Below are positions 1 to 5,800 of a DNA stretch of 5,800 nucleotides, one piece after another. A program made the position numbers and the translations under genes. The notes beneath the pieces were generated by a model. It made no database searches. It saw only the letters and a list, made by a program, of their open reading frames with translations, and had not been told where the DNA came from. This DNA is from Sulfurimonas sp. (lineage in GTDB: Bacteria > Campylobacterota > Campylobacteria > Campylobacterales > Sulfurimonadaceae), in the NCBI GenBank assembly GCA_021161305.1, contig JAGHAW010000148.1, positions 1-5,800 on the forward strand. The letters run 5' to 3'. Every line of letters starts with the position of its first letter. Position 1 is the stretch's first letter.

Positions 1-1038
1 ATACTGCACTATGCTGGTATCTTGAAACTCATCTAAAAGCATATGTTCTATCTGTGAATCCAGTCTAAAATATAAAAATTCACTATCATCAATTAGATTC
101 AGAATCTCATAAACAAGTGAAGTCACATCAGAAAAACTCAGTTCACTATCATCCATGTATAGAGCTTTTTTCGACTTCTCATAGATTCCAACTAACTCAT
201 TTAGAGCATAAAAAAAGTTCTGCTCTTTTGCTCTGTTGTGATTTTTAACAGCCTCTTGAATCTCATTTAAATATATATCCATCTCAGGAGTGAAACATTT
301 TTTAAAAACCCAATACTCCAAAGACTCCTTAACTATCCAACTTTTTGAACTAAGTTCATCAAAATTATCTGCTACTACTGCTTTTTGAAGTGAAGCAGAG
401 GCACCTTTACAGTTTGAAACTATAGATTGCAGACCTCTTAAACTCTGTATCGCTTCATCTTCGTAAGCTAAAAAATCTCTCTTTTGAAATGTTATATGAG
501 ATAACTCCTGCTTTCTTTCATAAAACTCATCAAGCAGATTAAAAATTGATTCTAACCTCTTGTTCGATTGAAGTGAAAGAGTTATAAGAGTATCTTTTTT
601 CCCAGCAACTGAAACCTCTTTTAAGAATCGTGAAAGAAGTTTTAGTTCATGTTGAGAAGCAAAAGTTGAAAAGTCCGGCATAAGTGAAGCGTAGAGAGAA
701 AACTTTCTAAGTATTTGAGTAAAAAATTTATCTATCGTCATAATCTTAGTATTAGAGTTTAAAAACTCATCTAAAACTCTTTGACGATTCTCTAAAATAT
801 GTTCACGAGATAGTTCTGTAACCTTTATAATCTCATCAAGTTCACCACGATTTTGCAACTCCTCCAAAGTAGATACAACTCTATCCTGCATCTCACGGGC
901 AGCTTTATTTGTAAATGTAAGTGCCAAAATCTTTGACGGAGACGCACCCTGAAACAGTAGAGAAAGATAGCGAACAACAAGCATAAAAGTCTTACCGCTT
1001 CCAGCACTTGCTTCGTAGGCTAAGTTGTTTTTAAACAT
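1..1038 (-). CDS. addA: AddA, helicase subunit of the AddAB helicase-nuclease, N-terminal part (cut by left window edge)
   Basis: Superfamily 1 (UvrD/RecB-type) ATP-dependent DNA helicase. With AddB it unwinds and resects double-strand breaks so that RecA can load; it acts in the cytoplasm. The frame is open from ATG 1036-1038 to the left edge, giving 346 codons without a stop. That is roughly the first third of a protein that is usually about 900 residues in this group. Visible motifs in order are Walker A ASAGSGKT (residues 10-17, Lys16), motif Ia LALTFTNKAAREM (38-50), MTIDKF (100-105), and Walker B MLLDEFQDT (333-341, Asp336 and Glu337). The C-terminal helicase half and the nuclease domain lie outside the window. 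The chosen ATG puts Walker A at the extreme N-terminus, as is normal for AddA, and follows a strong purine-rich ribosome binding site. The gene shares its strand with addB (2241-4586) but is separated from it by an oppositely oriented methyltransferase gene, so it probably relies on its own promoter. Family assignment is firm; a generic RecB/UvrD label is the only alternative. Confidence 0.93.
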   Translation of the reverse strand, partial: MFKNNLAYEASAGSGKTFMLVVRYLSLLFQGASPSKILALTFTNKAAREMQDRVVSTLEELQNRGELDEIIKVTELSREHILENRQRVLDEFLNSNTKIMTIDKFFTQILRKFSLYASLMPDFSTFASQHELKLLSRFLKEVSVAGKKDTLITLSLQSNKRLESIFNLLDEFYERKQELSHITFQKRDFLAYEDEAIQSLRGLQSIVSNCKGASASLQKAVVADNFDELSSKSWIVKESLEYWVFKKCFTPEMDIYLNEIQEAVKNHNRAKEQNFFYALNELVGIYEKSKKALYMDDSELSFSDVTSLVYEILNLIDDSEFLYFRLDSQIEHMLLDEFQDTSIVQY

Positions 1039-1053
1039 TATATCCCCCCCTCT
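1039..1053 (-). promoter_or_regulatory. addA ribosome binding site containing a seven-G run
   Basis: Read on the minus strand, the leader just before the addA ATG is AGAGGGGGGG followed by ATATA. The GAGG part is a good Shine-Dalgarno match. The G run (1044-1050 as C on the plus strand) is seven bases long and ends five bases before the ATG. A seven-G tract is unusual in such AT-rich DNA. Slippage at the tract would change the spacing or strength of the binding site rather than the reading frame. Confidence 0.7.
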
Positions 1054-1062
1054 TACCTAGAT

Positions 1063-1090
1063 ATTGTACAGTTAATTATCTTGAAGTCAG
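1063..1090 (-). promoter_or_regulatory. candidate sigma-70-type promoter for addA
   Basis: On the minus strand a -35-like CTGACT (1085-1090) is followed, after 16 bases, by a -10-like TACAAT (1063-1068). Transcription would begin near 1056, leaving a leader of about 18 nt with the G-rich ribosome binding site. A promoter is expected here because addA is cut off from addB by a gene on the other strand. The call rests on motif resemblance only, and such motifs are common by chance in AT-rich DNA. Confidence 0.45.
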
Positions 1091-1107
1091 TATATTTTAT
1101 GTATAAT
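1081..1107 (+). promoter_or_regulatory. candidate sigma-70-type promoter for the methyltransferase gene
   Basis: A perfect -10 hexamer TATAAT lies at 1102-1107 with TG directly before it. A -35-like TTGAAG lies at 1081-1086, with a rather short 15-base spacer. Campylobacterota sigma-70 promoters often lack a conserved -35, so the -10 carries most weight. Transcription would start near 1114, about 24 nt before the GTG start. The -35 region overlaps that of the candidate addA promoter on the other strand. Confidence 0.5.
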
Positions 1108-1137
1108 CATATAAAAATTAACATATAAGAAAAACTT

Positions 1138-2268
1138 GTGAACAACAAATATAAAATACCTGAAATTCTAAACACAATTATCAATGGCGACTGCATTGAA
1201 ACACTCAAAAACATACCTGATAACAGCGTAGATTTAATCTTTGCAGATCCACCTTATTTTATGCAAACAGAGGGAACTTTGTTAAGAACAGAAGGAACAG
1301 CATTCAAAGGTGTTGATGATGAATGGGATAAATTTAGTGACTATGAAGAGTACGATTCATTTTGCACTGCATGGCTTAAAGAGTGCTACAGAATCTTAAA
1401 AAAAGATGGCTCTATCTGGGTTATCGGAGCTTTTCAAAATATATATAGAATCGGCTATATTATGCAGAATCTTGGTTATTGGATTCTAAATGATATTGTC
1501 TGGAACAAAACAAATCCAACTCCAAACTTTAAAGGTACAAGATTCACAAATGCAAATGAGACTATGCTTTGGTGTACAAAGTCAAAAAATGCAAAATATA
1601 CTTTCAATTACAAGACTATGAAACACTTAAATAATTCCAAACAGATGAAAAGTGTCTGGAATATTGGATTATGCATCGGAAATGAAAGACTAAAAGATGG
1701 CAACGGAGACAAGGTTCACTCAACACAAAAACCACAAAAACTGCTTATGAATGTCATCTTATCTTCATCCAAAGTGGGAGATATTATCTTAGACCCATTT
1801 ATGGGAAGTGGCACAACAGGAGCAGTAGCAAAAGAGACGGGAAGAAACTTTATAGGGATAGAGAGAGACAAAAAGTACATCTGTTATGCAGATGAAAGAA
1901 TTGCAAATATTAAAACTCAGACCGATAATCATATTTTCAACAACTCCCTTGATATAAAACCACCAAAGGTTGGAGTAGATATTCTTCTTAAAAATGGCTA
2001 CCTAGATATTGGTGAAACATTTTATGATAAAAATGAAAAAAATGCTAAAACTTTAACAAATAAAGGTCATCTAAGTGACCCCGATAATGAGCTGTCAATA
2101 CATAAAATGTCTGCAACAATTCTACAAAAATCTAACAATAATGGCTGGGATTACTGGTTTGTAAAAAGAGACGATAAATTAATATCTATTGATAATCTGA
2201 GAAATAAATATAGAAAGGAACATTTGAATTATAATGCAATTTATTCTCTTCCACAGATAATCTTATAA
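1138..2268 (+). CDS. M.HinfI/CcrM-type DNA adenine-N6 methyltransferase with RAMA domain, predicted GANTC-specific
   Basis: It transfers a methyl group from S-adenosylmethionine to adenine in DNA, with GANTC as the predicted target. Motif order is that of the beta class: catalytic DPPY (residues 37-40) first, a target-recognition region next (about 120-190, including NPTPNFKGTRF and NETMLWC), HSTQKP (194-199), then the cofactor-binding motif DPFMGSGTTG (219-228). Residues about 277-360 form a RAMA domain, with LLKNGYLDIGETF, LSIHKMSA and NNNGWDYW, as in M.HinfI and CcrM. Length, 376 residues, is slightly above those relatives (about 358-359); the extra is a C-terminal tail encoded where the gene meets addB. 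The start is GTG at 1138, because an in-frame stop lies at 1126-1128 and the next ATG (1261) is past DPPY. The ribosome binding site is weak (AAGAAAAA), suggesting modest translation. No restriction endonuclease gene adjoins it in the window, so it looks like an orphan. It lies between addB and addA on the opposite strand. Class and family are firm; specificity is inferred from resemblance. Confidence 0.93.
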   Translation: MNNKYKIPEILNTIINGDCIETLKNIPDNSVDLIFADPPYFMQTEGTLLRTEGTAFKGVDDEWDKFSDYEEYDSFCTAWLKECYRILKKDGSIWVIGAFQNIYRIGYIMQNLGYWILNDIVWNKTNPTPNFKGTRFTNANETMLWCTKSKNAKYTFNYKTMKHLNNSKQMKSVWNIGLCIGNERLKDGNGDKVHSTQKPQKLLMNVILSSSKVGDIILDPFMGSGTTGAVAKETGRNFIGIERDKKYICYADERIANIKTQTDNHIFNNSLDIKPPKVGVDILLKNGYLDIGETFYDKNEKNAKTLTNKGHLSDPDNELSIHKMSATILQKSNNNGWDYWFVKRDDKLISIDNLRNKYRKEHLNYNAIYSLPQIIL

Positions 2269-4586
2269 TCACAATAGAGGCAGTTCTTAGAATCTTCACA
2301 CAGTTCAAAATTAATCTCTTCAAGCTGGAGAATATCTTTAAGATTAGATTCTAGCACAGACAATTTTTCTTGCATAAAAGGCTCATCTACAATCTTTGAT
2401 TCTTTTAAATCATAATATCCACAGCCAACTACATTTCCCAAACTACCAGCTAAAAGATAGTAAAATTCCAGTTGAAAATCAGTTGCTTCAGTAAAACTGT
2501 TTTTATTGTAGAGTGGATATGAACCTGTTTTATAATCTAGCACAAAGATTTCATTTGCTTTTTTATCTACTCTATCTATCTGACCGATTAAAGTTACTCC
2601 AGCAAAACTGCACTCAAAATTTTGCTCACAACTCTCTACTTGCCAAGCACTCTTGAATCTCTCTATCTCTATTTCACAGAACTTATCTAATCTTCTTTTT
2701 TGCATAGCAATCAGATATTTATCTAACTCACTCTCTCCACACGCCAAATCAAGTTCTCTATGCAAATCTCTTTTTAACTCTTCAACACTACTATAACTGC
2801 TCTGTTTAGAGTATAAATTTTTTAAAGCCAGATGTACGCTATTTCCTATCTCATACTCTTTGGGCATATCTTTTGGTATATCATGCCCTTTTATCTGCTC
2901 TATATATTTATAGTAATATTTTCGTTTGCATGTTAAAAAAGTTTTTAATCTTGTCGCTGAAATTTTTTTATCTTTAAACGAGTAATCAAGAACTATCTCT
3001 TTTTCTTCTTTGGGGCGTGAAGGCGTTGAGTTAAAAAGTATATTTGCATAATCAGATTCGGCATATGGATTATGTTCTTTTATATTTAACTGTTTTAAAA
3101 ATCTTGAACCACTACTCTCGTTAGAGTTTACAAAAGATATAGCCACCTCACATGAACGCGATATTAACATCTCATAATAGTGTTTTTGAAGATTCTCTCT
3201 GTCACTCATCGTTGGAAGATTTGCTATCTCTCGTATCTGAGTGTTTAAGAACATATCTTTATCACTCTTTTTAGGAACATTTGAATCACTGAAATCAACT
3301 ATAATCACAGCATCAAAATCTACCGAGCGAGTCTCTAAAACTCCCATTACCGTAACTTTACCACCCCTAACATCATCCAAACTTCTCGAAGCTAATCTTT
3401 GTAAGAAAAGAGATATTAATGATTTAATACTCATGCCTTTCATATATGGCAAAATATTTCTAAAATTATATAACTCTTCTTCATAAATTTTTAGTTCTCT
3501 TTTGTTTGAGAACTCATCTTTATACTCTTTTAAAAACTCTAAAATATCAACTTCATTACTACTTTTATGATAAATACCGAGCAGTTTCACATAAAGTTCA
3601 TCACCAACTCTCTCAAGCCTTGCGTAGTTTTCTTTTGACTTTTGCTCTAATGCTTGGCATGTGGAGTTTAGCTTCTCATAAATTTGAGTCTTTTTATATG
3701 ATTCTCCCATAGCAAAATTAAAGTTGGATTTATCATCAAAGCTTTTTAATTTTTCTGCCATAGTTTCATCTGGTAGAATCACAGCTATATTTTCAGGCTT
3801 ATACCCTTTTTTTACAAACTCAGATAATTTCTGTTTTATAAACGCTATTTGTAAAATAGATTCACTAAATGATTCACAACTTATATTTTCATTCTCTTCT
3901 CTTAGAGTTTTTGACAATATCTTTTTAGAGTTTAGAGAGATTTTATATTCATAGTTTTTCTCTAATTCAAATCCAAGCTCTAAAAATTTACTCTGCATCT
4001 TAGTGTTAAACTTAGTAGTATTAAAAATTATATTAACACTACTAAACTCACAACACTGCTTAAGTAATTTAAACTCAAAATTTGTAAGATGACCATCAAT
4101 CTTAATCTCTATACTCTTGTGAGTTGAAGCATAGATTTTATTGAATTTATAAAGTTTAGGCAAAAAGATTTTATCTAGTAACTTTCTCTTACTGCATAAC
4201 TCTTCATACCTCTTATAAAGCTCTTTGAGTATAGTGATATGTTCCTCGTACTCTGCATAAATATCTGAAGTATCAAGATTGGCTATATCGTACATCTCTG
4301 CACTTAACTCTTCAAAAAATTTAAAAATATATGAGGAATTTTTAGTGAATGTAAAAAAATTTCTTTGAATCTTGAGTGAAGAAAATGAGTGAAAATCTGA
4401 TGCTTCTAAAAGTAAAAGGACTCTACTATCATCATCTAAAGTTTTAAAATCTTTAACTATGCAGAGCTTAGAAATAAACTCACTCATAGTTATAAAATTG
4501 GGTAAAAAAAGTGTCTGTTTCTCTATCACATTTTGCTCATGGCGAATCGCCCGAGCAGAAGGTAAAACTATAGTAGCTTCATCCAT
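2241..4586 (-). CDS. addB: AddB, nuclease and inactive-helicase subunit of AddAB (PD-(D/E)XK, iron-sulfur type)
   Basis: Partner of AddA in the cytoplasmic double-strand-break resection complex. The protein has 781 residues. The N-terminus (IVLPSARAIRHEQ, residues 6-18) shows no GxGKT Walker A, so it should not be an active ATPase; AddB proteins typically have a degenerate helicase region. Helicase-like sequence remains at about 410-490 (VTVMGVLETRSVDFD, then YYEMLISRS). The C-terminal RecB-type nuclease is intact by eye: His585 (GNSVHLAL), Asp671 (GQIDRVD), Asp684-Tyr-Lys686 (FVLDYKTG) and the QLEFYY motif from Gln705. Cys553 together with Cys769, Cys772 and Cys778 (CLYCDYKIIC) fits the AddB 4Fe-4S staple. 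The ATG at 4584-4586 lies 15 nt after the fixH stop, preceded by a weak TAGAG ribosome binding site, which implies co-transcription with fixH. The 3' end overlaps the 3' end of the convergent methyltransferase gene by 28 bp, leaving no room for a dedicated terminator. Identity rests on the motif set plus the same-strand addA; a lone PD-(D/E)XK family protein is the weaker alternative. Confidence 0.92.
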   Translation of the reverse strand: MDEATIVLPSARAIRHEQNVIEKQTLFLPNFITMSEFISKLCIVKDFKTLDDDSRVLLLLEASDFHSFSSLKIQRNFFTFTKNSSYIFKFFEELSAEMYDIANLDTSDIYAEYEEHITILKELYKRYEELCSKRKLLDKIFLPKLYKFNKIYASTHKSIEIKIDGHLTNFEFKLLKQCCEFSSVNIIFNTTKFNTKMQSKFLELGFELEKNYEYKISLNSKKILSKTLREENENISCESFSESILQIAFIKQKLSEFVKKGYKPENIAVILPDETMAEKLKSFDDKSNFNFAMGESYKKTQIYEKLNSTCQALEQKSKENYARLERVGDELYVKLLGIYHKSSNEVDILEFLKEYKDEFSNKRELKIYEEELYNFRNILPYMKGMSIKSLISLFLQRLASRSLDDVRGGKVTVMGVLETRSVDFDAVIIVDFSDSNVPKKSDKDMFLNTQIREIANLPTMSDRENLQKHYYEMLISRSCEVAISFVNSNESSGSRFLKQLNIKEHNPYAESDYANILFNSTPSRPKEEKEIVLDYSFKDKKISATRLKTFLTCKRKYYYKYIEQIKGHDIPKDMPKEYEIGNSVHLALKNLYSKQSSYSSVEELKRDLHRELDLACGESELDKYLIAMQKRRLDKFCEIEIERFKSAWQVESCEQNFECSFAGVTLIGQIDRVDKKANEIFVLDYKTGSYPLYNKNSFTEATDFQLEFYYLLAGSLGNVVGCGYYDLKESKIVDEPFMQEKLSVLESNLKDILQLEEINFELCEDSKNCLYCDYKIICGRE
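4534..4557. repeat. GC-rich imperfect palindrome centred on a GANTC site, within the start of addB
   Basis: Arms TGCTC (4534-4538) and GAGCA (4553-4557) enclose inner arms GGCGA (4541-4545) and TCGCC (4547-4551). The inner arms meet around a single A, and the outer junctions are AT (4539-4540) and C (4552). The centre reads GAATC, a GANTC site. The element covers roughly addB codons 10-18 and is much richer in G+C than its surroundings. It could form a hairpin early in the addB mRNA, or be a chance result of codons for SARAIRHEQ. No function is known. Confidence 0.4.
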
Positions 4587-4601
4587 ATAAAAACTCTATT
4601 C

Positions 4602-5150
4602 TTAGCTTACAAGCTTTTTGATTCTTTTTCCGACTTTAATTTTTTCAAATTTATCAAAAATCTCTTTCGTTATGGTATCTGCTTTTAAATTATAAAATCT
4701 ATGTAAATCATCTATTTTAACTTTAACCAGAATGTTCCATATACCCTCTTTAGGAAGCTTTACACTCTCAAATCTATAAATACCATCGCTAATTGTTGGT
4801 TCTTTAAGATCAATTTGAAAATTTCCTGTTGTTCCATTTATAACAACTTCAAACTTAGCACCATCAACTGGATTTAAATCTAAATCACGCACCACAAATT
4901 TCAATGCAGTATTTTCAACTGAGAGACTGTTACTTAAAAATTCAATTTTATACTTTTTATTAAAAGCAATTTTGGCTTCTATTATATCGTTAATATCAGC
5001 ATTTATCTGATGATAATCCTCCATATAAAGATCACTCTCTTGGATATCTGCTGTACTTGTTACAATAACAGTTGCGACACAAAAACCAAAAACCATCGTT
5101 ATCAAAAAAGCGATGCTATATGGCCAAATTCTTCCATTACTTAAATTCAT
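4602..5150 (-). CDS. fixH: FixH-like cbb3 cytochrome oxidase maturation protein, single membrane anchor
   Basis: The FixH/CcoH family is associated with assembly of the cbb3-type cytochrome c oxidase in the inner membrane. The protein has 182 residues. An N-terminal membrane helix spans about residues 9-32 (WPYSIAFLITMVFGFCVATV). It is followed by a hallmark-like ESDLYMEDYHQINADI segment (38-53) and IAFNKKYKI (61-69). The rest is a beta-rich domain presumed to be periplasmic, including NPVDGAKFEVVING (93-106), SDGIYRF (121-127) and KEGIWNILVKV (134-144), the Ig-like pattern expected of FixH. The ATG at 5148-5150 is well placed, with AGGAGA ten bases upstream. The gene overlaps the stop of the upstream gene by 14 bp and ends 15 nt before addB, so all three are probably one transcript. 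The ccoNOQP genes themselves are not in view; that they lie further upstream is inferred from recalled Campylobacter gene order. The family call is good but made by eye. Confidence 0.8.
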   Translation of the reverse strand: MNLSNGRIWPYSIAFLITMVFGFCVATVIVTSTADIQESDLYMEDYHQINADINDIIEAKIAFNKKYKIEFLSNSLSVENTALKFVVRDLDLNPVDGAKFEVVINGTTGNFQIDLKEPTISDGIYRFESVKLPKEGIWNILVKVKIDDLHRFYNLKADTITKEIFDKFEKIKVGKRIKKLVS

Positions 5151-5800
5151 TTGGGTGTCTTCTCCTATATATAACTCTTCTGAGATATTGGATTATAGCG
5201 TAAATAATAAAACCGTAAAAAATCAACTTCAATGCAGATATACTATGTTTATTTGCATTCCCTGCAGCACTAGGCAGTTCTACATTTTTATTTATAGCTA
5301 TCTGTTCTGCTATATCCGTATAGCCATTATACAGAGCAGCACTATACTTTCCTAAAGTTTCTTTCTTTGCTTTTAAACCAATCAAAGGGAGTATTGTTCC
5401 TCCATAGTTAGTTGCATTAGCTATAAAACTATCGACACTATCACTGTTTGTTATAGCAATTGCAAATGCTTGCAGTGGTGAAGCTGCCGGACTTAACACC
5501 TGTTCTTTATCAAAATATTTATATAAAGATATGTCATTTGTATATATATCAACCTTCTTATTCAACTCTGAAAATATAAGAAGTATCGTTGGTTCCTGAA
5601 ACTTTTTTATCAAATCTTTTTCATAATCAAGAATATTATCATAACCCTTAAACTCTTTAATAGAAACAAGTTTTAATTTAATTCCTGTAGCTTGATAAAG
5701 TTCCCCACCAAGTTTATTTACATTTATCTTAAAATAAGGATTATTAATCACTTCATCTTTATATAAATACTCATCTGCTACTAAAATATTTTGAAAAAAT
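5137..5800 (-). CDS. Membrane-anchored protein with TPM-like extracytoplasmic domain, N-terminus cut by right window edge
   Basis: I do not recognise this as a characterised gene. A GTG at 5749-5751 could serve as a start, but the frame stays open to the window edge. It adds 16 codons reading FFQNILVADEYLYKDE, whose first half looks like the end of a signal peptide with possible cleavage after LVA. I therefore treat the gene as starting outside the window. Counting from the GTG as residue 1, residues about 10-90 (KLGGELYQATGIKLKLVSI, then PTILLIFSELNKKVDIY) resemble a TPM domain of the kind found in YgcG-type proteins and cell-envelope factors. A single membrane helix follows at about 172-190 (LIFYGFIIYAIIQYL), ending in a basic tail (RRVIYRRRHPNEFK) that should be cytoplasmic. 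The stop overlaps the fixH start by 14 bp, so the genes are co-transcribed, and a role in oxidase or cytochrome assembly is possible but unproven. Gene reality is firm; the TPM assignment is tentative. Confidence 0.75.
   Translation of the reverse strand, partial: FFQNILVADEYLYKDEVINNPYFKINVNKLGGELYQATGIKLKLVSIKEFKGYDNILDYEKDLIKKFQEPTILLIFSELNKKVDIYTNDISLYKYFDKEQVLSPAASPLQAFAIAITNSDSVDSFIANATNYGGTILPLIGLKAKKETLGKYSAALYNGYTDIAEQIAINKNVELPSAAGNANKHSISALKLIFYGFIIYAIIQYLRRVIYRRRHPNEFK
5161..5166 (-). promoter_or_regulatory. ribosome binding site of fixH
   Basis: AGGAGA on the minus strand lies ten bases before the fixH ATG and inside the last codons of the upstream gene. It is the best Shine-Dalgarno match in the window after the addA one. 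It supports the ATG at 5148-5150, so fixH initiation need not depend on coupling to the overlapping upstream gene. Confidence 0.7.

Noticed and set aside
755..768. 14-bp perfect inverted repeat GAGTTT-AA-AAACTC inside addA
   Set aside because: It has low complexity, and similar AGAGTTT/AAACTC strings recur through the AT-rich coding DNA, so it is probably a codon-use by-product.
825..1007. Minus-strand 60-residue open frame in a second frame of the addA start
   Set aside because: It overlaps the Walker A and motif Ia region of addA in another frame, and its product is Leu/Arg/Cys-rich with no recognisable content.
1039..1137. A small restriction endonuclease or controller gene beside the methylase
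   Set aside because: The gap is only 99 bp and both flanks are addA and addB; there is no room for such a gene in this window.
2200..2300. Intrinsic bidirectional terminator between the convergent genes
   Set aside because: No GC-rich stem followed by a T run is visible on either strand, and the genes overlap.
3241..3954. Three plus-strand open frames (3241-3486, 3506-3712, 3724-3954) within addB
   Set aside because: They lie fully antisense to a well-supported addB, have no family resemblance and no convincing ribosome binding sites. AT-rich coding DNA commonly yields such frames.
4505..4511. Seven-A run in addB as a slippage or frameshift site
   Set aside because: A and T runs of this length are frequent in this composition, and the frame reads through intact.
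5113..5355. Plus-strand 80-residue open frame across the fixH start
   Set aside because: It is antisense to two genuine overlapping genes and resembles no known protein.
5749..5751. GTG as the true start of the TPM-like gene
   Set aside because: The frame continues upstream to the edge with signal-peptide-like residues, and starting at GTG would leave an exported-looking domain without an export signal.

Overview
The window is AT-rich and gene-dense. Its genes look like a free-living Campylobacterota (Epsilonproteobacteria) species of the Sulfurimonas type. The grounds are protein style, heavy A/T codon use, and a gene run (small membrane protein, FixH-like protein, AddB, AddA) that I recall also lying downstream of the cbb3 oxidase genes in Campylobacter jejuni. 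The genus is inferred, not shown.

Minus strand, right to left in transcription order. (1) A membrane-anchored protein, cut by the right edge (5137-5800), with a TPM-like extracytoplasmic part and a C-terminal membrane helix. (2) A FixH-like cbb3 oxidase maturation protein (4602-5150), overlapping gene 1 by 14 bp. (3) AddB (2241-4586), starting 15 nt after fixH, with an intact PD-(D/E)XK nuclease and iron-sulfur cysteines but no Walker A. (4) The first 346 codons of AddA (1-1038), the UvrD-type helicase subunit, cut by the left edge. AddA and AddB together form the helicase-nuclease that processes double-strand breaks for RecA.

Plus strand. A single gene (1138-2268) sits between addB and addA in the opposite orientation. 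It encodes a beta-class adenine methyltransferase very like M.HinfI/CcrM, with a C-terminal RAMA domain, so GANTC is the predicted target. No restriction endonuclease gene lies beside it. Its 3' end overlaps the 3' end of addB tail to tail by 28 bp. Its 5' end faces addA across a 99-bp gap that holds candidate overlapping divergent promoters and an addA ribosome binding site built around a run of seven G.

The most notable feature is this arrangement: an apparently orphan HinfI-type methylase has split the addB-addA pair. It probably forced addA onto its own promoter, and it lies antisense to any addB read-through. No RNA gene, IS element, CRISPR array or clear intrinsic terminator is visible, and there is no gene-free stretch longer than 100 bp.
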